A DNA stretch of 64,000 nucleotides, taken from positions 14,263,015-14,327,014 of the forward strand of contig NC_067118.1 in the NCBI RefSeq assembly GCF_021347895.1, given 5' to 3'. Shown here in pieces: positions 11,626 to 42,639 of the stretch. The translations under genes were made by a program, and so were the position numbers. Origin of the DNA: Acanthochromis polyacanthus (taxonomy: Eukaryota > Chordata > Actinopteri > Pomacentridae). Position 1 is the stretch's first letter. Each line of letters begins with the position of its first letter. The notes below the pieces were generated by a model. The model searched no databases. It was given only the letters and a program-made list of their open reading frames with translations, and was not told where the DNA came from.

Positions 11626-11880
11626 TTGGAGAAGAAGAAGAACGTCAAAAAACGTAAAGGAGGGGCTGAAAAGCTCAGAGAAAAGAGAAGAAAACCTCTC
11701 GAAGCGTTGGCCGTACAGACTAAAACAATAACAGAAATGTTTGCTGTAGCCGCTGCCGGTCTATCACAGGCACAGGGGCCACCTGTTGATGAAGAGGCTG
11801 AGCCAATAAGCGAGAATGAGGATGCAGATCGATGTGAAGAAAGCGAGGCTGGAGTGGGGAGCATGAAAGAATCCTGCATT
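11626..11880 (+). pseudogene. hAT transposase N-terminal fragment
   Basis: The open frame reads a Lys/Arg-rich start, then KGGAEKLREKRRKPLEAL, KTITEMFAVAAAG, and a Glu/Asp-rich stretch. This composition and the GAEKLREK block are typical of the N-termini of fish hAT-type (zinc-finger MYM/DUF4371) transposases. No BED finger or catalytic domain follows. A rearranged paralogue lies at 44990–45350. Confidence 0.5.
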
Positions 11881-12254
11881 TCACTATATCTTCAAGGATG
11901 TCTGAATATATTGCCTTTAGTAGAGAAATATCAAGCTGTTAGCATCGGTGGTGTAAACTCTTAGCCCAAGCCCAAGGTCTATCCACGGTTGCCTTAGAAG
12001 CTAATTGGCTAGTTAGTCAAATGTAGCTGTCTCCTGCAATACAAACGCAGCTCGTATTGGGCGCAACAACGAAAACAAATTTATTCGGCCATGGTATAGA
12101 ATTGCATGAACTTGAAAGAAGTCACACACTCAAGCACCCTGGCTAGTTAGTATTGTCCTGACGACAGGACCTGGACGACACTCAAGACTTTGACTTTTCT
12201 TGTCCTCACGTGTTTTCGAGTCATTTCCATGGACGCATCCGCTGACAAAATGTA

Positions 12255-12670
12255 GCTGTTCAAACACTGGTGTCAAGCAATCCAGCACCGCCGAGAAAGG
12301 CGTGAAGTGAGCAAGCGCTTGTATTTAGGGGAGCCTGTGTATACTTGACATAGAACTGCAGGAAAACTGCTAGTTTCCACAGACTCATGAATACTATCAA
12401 AATTAGATAGTATATAATTTTGCAATAATATGAAGATTTTAAAAGCATTTTATTTTGAAATGGCACATCAGATTGACCCCAAATTGAGTGGGGGTCTTCC
12501 TGTTGAGGTCTAGTACAAGACTGAAGTGGAATGAGTCTGTGGAAACTAGCAGTTTTCCCGCAGTTCTATATTACCGTAATGTCAAGTATACACAGTCTCC
12601 CCTAAATACGAGTGCTTGCTCACTTGACGCCTTTCTCGGCAGTGCTGGATTGCTTCACACCAGTGTTCAA
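12255..12670. repeat. Fold-back inverted repeat
   Basis: The arm 12255–12390 (aggcgtgaagtgagcaagcg ... ctagtttccacagactcatg) reappears inverted at 12528–12670. An AT-rich loop of about 140 bp separates them. No coding sequence is visible. Confidence 0.75.
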
Positions 12671-12878
12671 ACTAAGCTGCCAAAATATTTAAATGTGATT
12701 TATATTCTTCCATCTGCATATTATATTTTTTCCCGATGGTCTTAATGTGTGTGTCACAGGTAAAATGTTTGAAAAAGGATTTTTTATGGTCTGAATTGTA
12801 ATCAACTCTATGAGCTGGTGTCTAAAGCGTGTGTGTGTGAATGGGTAAAGAAGACCACAGTGTAGTGCTACATAATAA

Positions 12879-12879
<1 letters not shown>

Positions 12880-12910
<31 letters not shown>

Positions 12911-12956
12911 GTAGCCTAGTAGTAATAATAATAGTAGTAGTAGTAGCCTAGTAGTA

Positions 12957-12987
<31 letters not shown>

Positions 12988-13035
12988 TAGTCGTAGTAGT
13001 AGTAGTAGCAATAGTAATAATATTAATAATAATAA
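12880..13035 (+). repeat. AGT/AAT microsatellite
   Basis: Runs of AGT and AAT triplets (tagtagtagtag, aataataataat) are interrupted by two copies of agcctagtagtaat. Confidence 0.95.
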
Positions 13036-14534
13036 CGCGTTTCATTTGTAAAGTAGCCTACTTTACATTTCTTTGACAAATCTCAGTGCTGTGAGATAAC
13101 AGAGGGCAAGAGGGAGAGAAAGAAGACAGAAGTCACAAATTAATTGAATTGAAATTAATTGAATTAAGACAGGTGCCTTCATGGTTTCAAGATGCATTTC
13201 AAATGTCAACACATAGTCCACCACATAGTGGGAGGAAAGAAGCATATACAAGTGTAAGCAATTTAGATTCTGACTCTGTTGAAGAGGTTGGGGGGGGGGG
13301 CGGGGGGCGATTGCACAGGTGGGCTGGTCTGGTCCAAAAAGTCCCGGGCCGAATTTGACTCCCAATCCGGCCCTGTGTATATATATTCATATCTATGCAG
13401 GGAAGTACAGTACACTACAGGAAACAACTACATGGATGATCTATGGAAGCTTAAGAGGGACTGAAAGCTAAGGATGTGAATCACAAATCACAAAACAGAC
13501 TTATTCACAAGATACAAGATATGCAAGATAATAGAGAGGATAATTACCTCAGTTTGTTGTATGATTTTGAGAAGGGATAAATTCTGGCAGGTTGTCAGAG
13601 GGGTTTTAGGAAAGGAAGGAATATCATGGATTCAGTGACAAAAAAGCAAAAAAGTCAATTATTTAATGTTTTCTGCATAGTAAAGGCCTATGATATGATA
13701 TGGATAGAAGGATTGTTATTCACGGTACATAAGATGGCGTGTGGAAGGAAAGTTTTGAACTGTATGTACTATTTTCTGTTTAGGAAAAAGATCCAAGCAC
13801 AGACTGGGTCAGACTTGTCAGATCAGTACGGGGTTGGAAATGGCATACTTCACTGTGTGATAAGTCTACTACTTTACATAATTAAGATCAATGGTGTCTT
13901 CTCGAAAGTAGCAATAAATATAGGCGAGCCATTGCAGATGAAGGGTTAGAATGAGGGGAAGGAATATGGAGCATGCAGTTACAAAACTGCAAGGTGCAGA
14001 GTGGGGTTATGACTGAGGTCAGTAGGGCAAATTCTAGCAGTATTTCTTGCTAGGAAAAGAAATAAGGAAGGGATAATCCTAAGGATGTAGGAGAAAGGAG
14101 TGAAAAGGGTTGCACCATTTAAATTTTAATTTACAGTTTACATTGGCAGAGAAAAAGAATACAATAGAGAGAAAAAAGAATACAATAATCAAATACAATT
14201 TAGTTAAAAAAAAAGTGCTGTCTGACTAATAGGGAATTGGGGCAAACCCAGAGGAAAATTTTACTGCTCAAAGCTTGCTCTTCTACAGCTCAGGAGACAA
14301 ATTTGAGATTCTCATGTCAGCCTCATTTTAGTTTCTATTTTGTCTAAAGGTTTCTCATACGTTTCTCCTAAAATTCACTAGGAGAAATAGGTGAGACAGG
14401 ATAATTAGAGAGAGTCATACTTGAGACTTGTGGGAGATACCTTGCTAATCTCAATACAGTGTGTTTAATGGCTCCTTTATTTCTCCTCTGGAAAAGAAAA
14501 TGAACAATAGTGGAGCAATATGTGAAACTCACTC

Positions 14535-14630
14535 ACAGCTCCACATGAGCATGACAGACTTGGAATTGAACCCCAGCCTTCTGGGTGTGAGATAGCCACT
14601 CTACCCACTGAGCTATGCCACCCTATGCAT
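14535..14630 (-). repeat. tRNA-derived SINE head
   Basis: The minus strand reads GGGTGGCATAGCTCAGTGGG with an A box and, 40 bp on, GGGGTTCAATTCC as a B box. It lacks a plausible full cloverleaf and CCA context, so it is a SINE head rather than a tRNA gene. Confidence 0.55.
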
Positions 14631-14689
14631 GTATTAATCTGCACACACACACCTTACAAATGCTGCAACAAATAAGAAGTTGCCAGGAT

Positions 14690-14960
14690 ACAGCCTAAAC
14701 ATCTTGAGGCACTTATAATAATATATGGTGACTTCAATCATGTCACCCTCTCCTCCCACTTGACTGGATTTATCATTCTAAACACCACGGATCATCCACT
14801 CATAATATCGTGATGGGCCTCTCTCTGGACTGCAGGACGGAAAGATATAGAAGATCTTTGTACCCACAACGATCAGGCTTTATAATTCTATAGCAAATAG
14901 TAGATGAGCTGACAGGCAAATGAATTTCCCTTTTGGGATGAATAAAGTAATCTGAATCTT
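14690..14960 (+). repeat. Rex1/CR1-like LINE fragment with internal deletion
   Basis: An endonuclease motif (YGDFNHVTLSSHLTGF, from 14722) is followed within 100 bp by ORF-end codons (RTERYRRSLYPQ near 14830). Then comes a 3' tail, AATTTCCCTTTTGGGATGAA, followed by TAAAGTAATCTGAATC. Most of the RT is deleted. Confidence 0.55.
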
Positions 14961-16400
14961 TATGAATTAATTAAAAAAATATCATGTGGATTACAATAAA
15001 GTCAACATGATAGATGATTAAAAAAAACCAAAACCTTGGTCTGAGTCTGAGAATTCAATGACCGCTTGTGGAGATCTCTTCATTTGTTCTCTCTGAGCTT
15101 AGTATGAGATGCATGAACTGAAGCTGGGATGAGAATAGATGGAGTTCTTAGAGAGAGCTCTCTGATTTCTCTGCCTGAGATCACAAAGAGACACAAAAGT
15201 TGAGAAACTCTGATAATTATATGAGAGCTTGTTGAGATCTCTTCTGAAACTTTAAAGGAGACTAAACTGAGATTTAGTGCATCTTATTGCTCAGGAGAAA
15301 AAAATGAGACACAGGAGAAATAAGCCTTAGTCTCAGTTTGGTGTCACACAGATCTCAAAGTTGTCTAAGAGAAGTAAATGAGACATTTTTGAGATCTCTT
15401 TTTGAATTTTCTTTTCCTCTGGGAATTGCATGTCACTGAAAAGAATGTATTTAACTTTGACCACATGAAAGGAGTTTTGCAGAATGGGAGATGTCAGAGC
15501 AATAACCTCAGGTATGTAGGGCAAGACAGTGCAAAAAAAAATTAATTGCTTGTTTTGAGGATGGGGCTGCACAATGGATTGGTGGTTAGCATTGTCGCTG
15601 TGCCGCTAGAAGATACCAGATTCGCATCCCGGCCTGTGCTTGGGATCTTTCTGCACGGAGTTTTTATGTTCTCCCTGTACAAGTGTGGATTTTCTCCAGG
15701 TACTTCAGCTTCCTCCCACAGTCCAATGTACAATATTGTCCAAAGTTTCCTGTCCCTCCCTGACAGTTTGTGGCACCATTTATCCCAGTGCCTGGTACAT
15801 AGCTCAAAACTACATAGAACAACTTTTAGCAGACAAGAGGATTGTATTTACTGATGGTTCATTAAGTTGACAGAGTGGACACACAAGTGCTGCAGTTTGT
15901 ATCTACAATGTGATATGTGATATGGCTAAAAATCTCAGAAACAACTCTCAGATGTTATTAACCAAGGAAGGTCTGTGGGTGCTGGAGCGAGAGTGGGTAG
16001 AAACCAAAATAAAGAAGTTGTGGTCAGCTGTCTCAGGATAGGGCAGACAGGGCATCCCATACTGAAGGCAAGCACTCAGCGGGATGACATCAGCCAGAGT
16101 TGGTTTAACAAGTGTTAACAGAATGTAGTGTCCATCAGGAAAAAAGGAGGGGATTAAGAGAAGCACTTCAAGAAGCAAAGCTTAGCCTCAGATCAGAGTC
16201 CTTCTAAAATAACCTCATGGCAAATATATACCCAACAAATGATATGTGTTAAAGACAGAGCTGATGTAAATAAGTTACAGTTTGTTACATCTCGTTTTTT
16301 TATTGCCAATCTTCTTTTCCACACTCCGTCCAGTAGATGGAAGTAATGCGCTGTAAAGTGGTTTGCTAATCATCAATAAACCAAAGAAGAAGAAGAAAAA

Positions 16401-17125
16401 CGAAGAAGAAGTCAAGTTACGGGCATACGTTCCCCTCCTTCTACAGTTCAGGTTAGCATCTCTGCTATCTAAAAATCATTGCTAAGCTATGGTAGTGGTT
16501 TGTTCCATTTAAATTCACTTAAACTATTAACGTAAAGTGTTATGTTTAACTCAAAGCTGTGATTTGTTTAACAGAGCCAACAACAGACCTCAGTAATAAG
16601 TTAAAGGTGACGCTATATAACTAACGCCGCTGTTAGAGTTCTCAAAGTTAGAAACGTTCTTATAGTCGAACTTTACTAGTCATTTAATGCTTGTTAAATT
16701 GGAAGTTAGATTTGGCTGGGTGAAATGTATGCCGAGGTAATAACTACACGCTGCATATTTTGAGTGTGCAGGTGGGTCGGTGAATAATTCATTGTTCATT
16801 TTCTGATCTCAGCCTATCTGTGCTCCAAGATCACAACCAGTAAGCCCTACTTTCTCAAATGCCATATTGTTTAATTTTTTTTAGCATAAAATCCAATATT
16901 GCCGTCATGTTCACTGATTTGCAAGATTGTCCATTCCACTGTGGTGTGTAGTTTTGGTTGAAGTAATTATTGTTTTATTTATTTATTTTTGTCATGCAGT
17001 CATTTATAAAGGTTGATGAAAGTTATACTACATTTTGTAATGGTCTGTCTCTCTCTCGCCCTCCCTCCCTCTCTCTCTGCGTGTTTGTTAGTTTCTGTGT
17101 GCATTTGTGCAGCTGCAGGGTAGAC
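16401..17125 (+). promoter_or_regulatory. porcn: Probable 5' region of porcn
   Basis: There is no coding frame. A possible noncoding first exon ends near 16453 (acagttcag, then gttagc as donor). A pyrimidine-rich stretch (ctctctctcgccctccctcc) leads to a good acceptor, gtgcagctgcag, just before the start codon at 17126. The upstream edge abuts the LINE tail at 16400, so promoter elements may be partly repeat-derived. No TATA box stands out. Confidence 0.35.
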
Positions 17126-36383
<19,258 letters not shown>

Positions 36384-36992
36384 TGATGTTGTTGGAGTAA
36401 GTGAGAAGACTGAGAAACACCAAAAACTTGACTGTAAAGTGAGTCTATTGCTAAATATCAGGGTGATTTTTCTAATGATTTGATGGTTTGATCTGCTCAA
36501 ATGGGAAGAACTGTGGGACAGGTGGACTTGCGCAGAGTTGATTCCCACAGATGATGCTTTGGATGTGCAAGAGTTTGGAAACAAAACTCTTTTGATTTAT
36601 TTGGAAATTTGACATCTACATTTTAAGGACAAATCAATGTGAACTAAAATGGAAGAGAAGAGAACACTACAAATAAGACTTCCTAGCAGACCCGACAGAC
36701 ATTCCCCTACTTTGGCCTTTAGATGGTTGTTTGGAGACAGGTATGGTAAAATATATTTGGTCAAAACTACTTTGTAGATGTAGTAATTCTGTTGTAATGT
36801 TGGTTGACTTTGTCCATGTCCAAACACATTTCAACAATTCAGCATTTTTAGGTGTAGATACATGCAGATTTTCGAAGGGACCATCACCTTCAAATGTTTT
36901 TTGTTACAACTGGGTTTTTTTGTTGTTGTTTTTTTTTACAGCTGATGTTCTGCTTTTTTTTAAAAATTGTTCTATTAAATGTTTGTCATTGT
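36384..36992 (+). other. porcn: Probable porcn 3' untranslated region
   Basis: It follows the stop codon TAG at 36381–36383. A variant poly(A) signal, ATTAAA, lies at about 36975, followed by a TGTTTGTCATTG GU-rich stretch, so the transcript likely ends near 37000. Confidence 0.5.
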
Positions 36993-36999
36993 AAACAAG

Positions 37000-38885
37000 A
37001 TTCTGGTTTGTGATATTCTGCAAACAGCATAGCGTCAGGCTGACTCAGCCAGAATGGAAGCCTATACTGTGTTACACTGTGTTGAGTTCTGTGACAGAGG
37101 AGTTCCACAAAGAAGTTTTAATTTAGGGACAGTTTTCCTGTCATCTTCCATTTGGGGCTGAGTTAAAATATTCAAACATTTCTTCAGGGTACAGAACTTA
37201 TGAGTCTTACCTCCAACCCAGCATTTTCCCCTCATACTTGCCAACCTTCAGCACAAATTCACCCATCACCTCCTGATGATGGGATATGTCGCCTTGTTGC
37301 TAAAGGACTCCAGTAAGGGCATTAGTGCTAACAATATCTTGACTCTGAAGGGCAGACTTGTCTTGAAGTGAAGGCTTGTTTTTGATACTCAGGGCTTTGT
37401 CAGAACGGTCCTGTTGCTGATTGCAGGGCTTAAAGTTTTCCAGCCCATGGAAGTGTACCATTTAAAAAATTTCATCCATCTCAGTCCCGAAGGCTCCAAG
37501 CATGTGCGTCATTGTGCATTCAGTTGCTCCGCTTTAATCAATCAAACTCCAAATCCTACATTAAAAATTATACACTTTCTGTCCAGGCATGCGACTTTCT
37601 GGTAGAACTTTTATCCAATTACAGTTTTCTAACTGCGAGTGCGCATCGACTGCTGGGCGCACGATATGCTGCGCCCTCTTGCTTCGGCATCGTCAGTGCT
37701 GCTGAGCCACTGATAAGAAATAACAGTATCCCACAAACAAAATCCAAATTTACAATATTTGTTGGTGTTTTTTGTAATTATATTTAAAGGGAATTGCTGG
37801 AAACACATTGATATATATATTGCATATTATTTATTTTATTTCTGCTTGGACTGTATACCCATTCCACATGTGTCCCAGCCCTGTGGCTGCCTGGTCTCTC
37901 CAGAGCGCACGGAGCTCCAATCTGTGAGTGGTGTGGTGAAGAATCGAGCAGCTGATCACTGGTCAATAGCGTTGGAGCTTGTGTTTAGCCCAAAGACGCA
38001 GATACTAAAGTTTGCTCAGACTTTGTGTGACAGAGGAGAGAGGATGTGTCTCTGCTGATTAACAAAGAGAGCAGCCGCTGCCGCGATCCCTGAGCCGCGG
38101 TGTGTTGACTCGCCCCATTGGCGTAAGTGCGTCAGTGGCGATGCGCGTGCACGCCCCACAGTCCCCATGGTGTCGCCACAAAATAAAAACAAACGGGCTT
38201 AGGTACTGAATTAAAAAAGTAACAAAAACAGAAGTTGTTGATTTTGTTTGATTTCTTAATCTTTAAACATTTTCTATGTGTTTTACAACGGCAAAAGGAA
38301 AAAAAGGAAACAGCTTTTTAGTTTGCTGGATTTTATTTTGAAAGGGAAAAAAATCAAAGATCAAGCCATAGGGATTTGTCCCATTATTCTCCTCAGAACA
38401 TCTGTTTAGTTAAATATACACAAACTGAATGTAGCTTAGGTGATATTAACCTTTTTTGTTTGAGGACATATAGGATGTTTGTAATAATGAGTTAAATAGC
38501 TCTCAGCAGATTTTGTGACCTTATGCATCCGAATGATGTCTAGCCACAAACAAAAACTCTCCAATCTTAAGCAAATATAAATAAGTAAGAACAGAATGAA
38601 CGTATGGGTTGTGTGAAATGAATAATGAATAGATAGTTAAATAAGAATGTTCTTAGCCTGCTTTTCACCGTTTTTCTTCCCAAAATATAGATAAAAATAA
38701 AAACATTTAAATTGAAAGCCGACTGAACAAATTATACAGTGAATACATTTTTTCCCTTACCAAAAACGAACAAAATGTGTGTCAGTTCAAATTGAAAATC
38801 AAATGATTTAAACTAATCACACAGATTATTGAGGTGTATCAAATGAGCAGTTACTAACATGTGTATGTGTGGTTATGTGCTACAG
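37000..38885. other. Intergenic; no gene recognised
   Basis: 38040–38160 is GC- and CpG-rich (agccgctgccgcgatccctg, gatgcgcgtgcacgccccac) and could be a promoter of the downstream gene. I could not identify a first exon that joins in phase with the exon at 38886. Confidence 0.3.
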
Positions 38886-40313
38886 AGGGCTTCTTAATCA
38901 CATCTGTGTGAGAAATGGGCTGACTCCAGAGGAAAAGGCCAGAGTAGAAGTTCTTCAGCATGAGCAGTCCATTGCCGCCAGGACCCAGATAAACCAGATC
39001 AGGAAGGCCCGAATTTCTTTGCTAGTTACAGAGTTTGAGAGTCAGCATCATGATCAACTTATTCAGAGGTATCTTATATTGTGAGGCAATAACTAAAATT
39101 GCATGTAAGAGTTAATACTAGTACTTTTATTACCTGCTTAAATACAAAGTTGGTATAGCAAGTGACATATGACAATTTATTCTCTTGTAGTGTTCCAGAG
39201 AATATTAGTTAATTCTGTTGTCTGTGTTTTGCAGTTTATTTCAACAACATTTTGAACAACATGTTAAAAAGAAAATGTTCAGAAAATTCACAAACAAAGC
39301 AAAAAAGAAATGACTTTTTCAAACAGTATTCTCCAACCACTTAATATTCTCTTGAGACTGACACTTGAGATAAAGTTGTCCCTAAAAATTGTGCCTTATG
39401 AAGGAAAGCAGCATAGTTTTGTAGCAGTTTGGTTGTGGTTGGTGTTGTTTTGAGTTCTTGTTAAATCTACTGAAGAGATAAAAATTATTAAAAGTTATTA
39501 ATAATATATGTACTTGATTTTCATGATTTTTTCCCCTTTACACTAAAATAAATCTTTGCAATTATAGTGATGTGGTATTGAAACATCAACACAAAAAAAT
39601 AAATCAGACTTGGGGCACTTTCTAAAATGCCTTAAGTTTTGGCCAAGTAAGGTTTTACATTTGAGCAACAATAAAATAGTGGGATCATAATGGACATTAT
39701 TTCCACCAGATGACCTCATATTTGCTCTGAATTAATAGAATCTCATGTATATTGTGTTTTAGTGAGTTTTAAAACACATTTAAATACGTTTATTGACACT
39801 ATAAATTGGATCTTAGAAGTTCAGGCTCAGGATTTTTTCTCACTTTAAGCCCTGTGATTGTCAGGTGAACCCTTTTTAAACAACACCTTATTCTGACTGG
39901 AAAAAAAGTTGATGCTCTTCTTTATTTTCTGTGCACAGCAAAAACGCCACTCATAGCACACAGCGATAAATAAAAGTTTATAATACTGTTATATTAAAGA
40001 TACTGAGGTGAAGATAACATGGCATTTATAATTACTGCTATTTATTAGTCAGATTTGACAGATAGGTTTTTACATATGAAAAGAGCAATTTGTTTTCACA
40101 AGCTGTGCATGCACTGCATAGGTTACACATAGAGTACTGCTGTGCATGTAGTCTATACCTGTGCACGAGTACAAATGCCCCCGTTTCTGGTTGGAGTGGA
40201 ACAATGTATCGACCAATCTATGCTATTTTGGTTTGTTTGTCAGGGCTGTGCAGCAGCTCTCATTTCTTTCAGTTGACTTCCACACAGTTGACTCTTACAA
40301 AAAAAAAATAAGG
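38886..40313 (+). CDS. Two phase-joined exons of an unrecognised gene (possible 5' part of the next entry)
   Basis: Exon 38886–39068 follows an acceptor (gctacag) and ends at AG/GTATCT. It encodes a helical, charged segment with NGLTPEEKARVEVLQHEQSI and LLVTEFESQHHDQLIQR. Exon 40244–40313 (acceptor tttgtttgtcag, donor AGG/GTATTG) joins in phase as AVQQLSFLSVDFHTVDSYKK. The combined piece is Gln/Glu/Arg-rich and likely alpha-helical. I do not recognise the family. The right-hand exon ends in phase 0 while the block at 46495 needs phase 1, so at least one exon between is missing from my reading, or these are two genes. No start codon was assigned; ATG 38875 is in frame but lies before the acceptor. 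Confidence 0.5.
39069..40243. other. Intron between the two exons above
   Basis: AT-rich, with no repeat or second gene seen. Confidence 0.4.
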
Positions 40314-40644
40314 GTATTGGATCAAAATTGCATACTCTTTCTTAAAAAGGATGGGGGTACGCTGTGTGATAAGGAGGGTCAGGGTTTAAATTTGGATTGG
40401 CAATGTGGGGTCTAGAATTAGTAGAACTAAATCTCCATAAGAAGATGTATTTTAGTCATTAGTTTTAGTTATTTCAGTCATACTGATTTTGAATTAGTAA
40501 GGCAGAGTTTTAAGAACATATCCTTTTGTTGAGGATGGATGTTCCCCTGTGATGCTGAATAGGGGTGCGCTGATGCCCAGACAGCCCTATCGCAAGTTTA
40601 TCCCCTGGACAGGGTCATGTTCTGTCCTACGACATCAGGGCATG

Positions 40645-41230
40645 TAGCCTAGCCGCGCTAGACAACCCACGGCAACGAATTTAATTCTCTGCCAGGGTGG
40701 GTCTAGTTACCCTCCATAAGGCTCGAGGCTGGATTCTCCTAAAACTGGCCGGACCAATCACCATGAAGTGTAGAGTCAGAAAGCGGGCGTAACGAAGTGA
40801 CGACAGAGATGTGACGATTCTGACAGAAACAACCGGCGCACAATAAGCAGTTATCTTTCGACTCGGCTTTGGCCACAGCCCTTAAAGATTTGAAGGTAAA
40901 ATTCAACTTGAAAGATAAACAAAGGACGGCACTTAAGTGTTTCATTGAGAAGAAAGACGTATTTGGACTTATGCCGACGGGATATGGCAAATCCTTAATA
41001 TACCAGTTGGCTCCGCGGCTCCGCTGGTTGGGAAGCTAATGGGACTTAGCCACACAATCCGCCGGTGCTCTCGGAACCACGTCAGCCTATTCGTTGCGTT
41101 GATTGGTTGTATACCTACCCAATTGCTGCAGAGGGATTTGATAGACAACCTTTTAGCCCGCCTCCCTCCCTGTCGAGCTTCCCTAGACCCTTGTGCCATC
41201 AGAAACATGGGATCTAGCATGGCTAGGCTA
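40645..41230 (+). mobile_element. TIR element carrying a RecQ-like helicase fragment
   Basis: The left end TAGCCTAGCCGCGCTAGA and right end TCTAGCATGGCTAGGCTA are inverted repeats around 586 bp. Between about 40850 and 41030 the + frame reads LATALKDLKVKFNLKDKQR, then TALKCFIEKKDVFGLMPTGY and GKSLIYQLAP. That is the Q-motif-like lead and Walker A box (TGYGKS) of RecQ-type superfamily 2 helicases. It stops soon after; no DEAH box or helicase C-domain is present. The unit looks like a nonautonomous transposon that kept or captured the front of a helicase gene. Confidence 0.65.
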
Positions 41231-41599
41231 CAGGGAATGGGTATCTTTTCTAACAGGGGAATTTTCTTCAAACAGTCAGAACAGCTGTTAAAACTGTTTC
41301 AAAACAATTTGACTAAATGAGATGCCAACACTCCTGGAACTGAGAATCATTTTCACATTCCGCTGTTTCTAAAACATTATTAGCTGTCCTTTAACTCATT
41401 GATTCTCAACCTTTTTTCTGTGACTTACCCCGTGTACTATTTTTTCATTCAAGAACAGGGTGGGGAAGCAAAAATGTCCTATTGAGAAATTTGAATGTCC
41501 TGCCCAAACTGTGAGGGTAATCAAAACAATAATTAAAATCAAAATTCCTTACCTTTAACCAATCTTTTTAGTATTTGTCAGACCTTGGTGCATTGTGAA

Positions 41600-42215
41600 G
41601 TGAGCAAGCAACAAGCAAAACACAATAGGGTTTGTGATCTCCTGGATGCCTAAATCCCTCAGAAGGACATTGCCAAGATTGTTGGCATCAGTGAGAGGAC
41701 CATTCGCCACATCCAGCATGCCAGACAATCCAGTTTGGGCACCAAGAGATCTCCAGATAGTCCTGGGAGTCTTGGGCTCAGATGGCAATAAGAGGCTCCC
41801 CTACTTCTTCAAGCCAGATCAGAAAATTGGGGCTGATGTGTACTACAAAGTTCTGAGATATACCGTTTTGCCCTGGCTGAAGGCCACCTACCCTGACAAC
41901 AACTATGTGTGGCAGCAAGATGGGGCTCCTGCTCACACATCAATCAAGGTCCAAAAGTTCTGTTAGTAGAATATGGCAAACTTCTGGCCCAAAGGCATTT
42001 GGCCCCCGAGTTCACCGGATCTAAAACCCCTGGATTTTTTCTGATGGGGTGCCATTGAGTTGAGGACTAATGCCACCCCTCATGCCAATATGGATTTACT
42101 TAAAGGCATTATGGAGGATTTTTTTTGTTTGTTTAATTTGTCTGATTCACATAAAATGAATATACTGACCTTTAGTGGACTTGTATGTATGGTTTCTAAA
42201 AAAATTAAAAATTAA
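41600..42215 (+). pseudogene. Tc1/mariner-superfamily transposase pseudogene
   Basis: In several frames the + strand reads a helix-turn-helix remnant (IAKIVGISERTIRH-like near 41665) and GVLGSDGNKRLPYFF. DVYYKVLRYTVLPWLKATYP, YVWQQDGAPAHTSIKVQ with the second catalytic Asp, and FWPKGIWPPSSPDLKPLDFF follow. Stops and frameshifts (TAGTAG at about 41964) break it, and the inverted repeats were not found. Confidence 0.75.
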
Positions 42216-42619
42216 AAAAAATAACTGTGGACATGGCAGGACCTGAAAAACATCAGCAAATCATTGCGCTCGGACCGAGGCGTTTGGTTTGCTCCCTTTC
42301 CTGTCAATCAAAAATCTTCCGGCTCAGGCCTAGTTACGTAGATGCCTTGGACTTACGTGTTTTGTGTATGTGTTGCTTTGGTATAGCTTCTTAGTTAGCT
42401 GGCGACTTGTTTTGCTCATCTTTTTTTACATAATGGCAGACAAAGATCCAGGGGGACCCAGTCGTAAAAGACAACTTCACGAGTGCTACGCAAGTTGCTG
42501 GAGGGGTGCGTTTCTTCGTAAATGTTAAGAGGGGGGAGGTTAGAGCGGGGGTGAGGGAGAGGTTGTATGTGTGCATGCGCATACTACGTTCAAAGTGGTA
42601 GGAAATTAAATCTCCTCTA
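42216..42619. other. Unclassified, GC-richer sequence
   Basis: A 32-codon frame from ATG 42434 reads MADKDPGGPSRKRQLHECY and ends at TAA. It resembles a short first coding exon of a transposon, but nothing downstream supports a gene. Confidence 0.25.
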
Positions 42620-42639
42620 ATGCCTTTAAGGCTGCATTC

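Larger units (their letters stand above)
8695..13375 (+). mobile_element. hAT-like transposon remnant with CAGGGCCGG ends
   Basis: The left end CAGGGCCGG (8695–8703) is interrupted by a 1.7-kb insertion and resumes at 10452 as CCGGATTGGGAGTC. The inverted right end GACTCCCAATCCGGCCCTG closes at 13375. Subterminal inverted blocks agree: 10520–10665 matches 12672–12805 inverted. The interior carries a hAT transposase N-terminal fragment (11626–11880), a fold-back (12255–12670) and a microsatellite. Flanking 8-bp sequences do not match, so the present copy is rearranged. Confidence 0.5.
14247..15423. mobile_element. Miniature element with CCCAGAGGAAAA termini
   Basis: Short inverted ends, CCCAGAGGAAAATTTT at 14247 and TTTTCCTCTGGG ending at 15423, enclose sequence rich in GAGATCTC motifs. 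It contains a SINE (14535–14630) and a LINE fragment (14690–14960). No transposase frame is present. Confidence 0.45.
13560..16400 (+). mobile_element. Decayed non-LTR retrotransposon (I-clade-like), split by a miniature element
   Basis: At 13626–13949 an open frame aligns by eye with non-LTR reverse transcriptases: KAYDMIWIEGLL, then FRKKIQAQTGSDLSDQYGV, NGILHCVIS, and IKINGVFSKVAINIGEPLQ. The catalytic YADD-type motif is lost. At 15800–15920 a fragment with RIVFTDGSLS and TSAAVCIYN resembles the first RNase H motif, which fits I-clade elements. The end near 16300–16400 (CCAGTAGATGGAAGTAATGC, then AATAAACC and GAAGAA repeats) matches a common fish LINE tail. The element at 14247–15423 lies between the RT and RNase H parts. 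Confidence 0.55.

Noticed and set aside
14535..14630. Possible tRNA gene (A and B box-like blocks)
   Set aside because: The cloverleaf is not supported and related SINE heads occur elsewhere in the window, so it is a SINE.
38886..40313. Assignment of these exons to a named ciliary or coiled-coil protein
   Set aside because: Only a vague resemblance in composition; no specific motif could be confirmed by eye.
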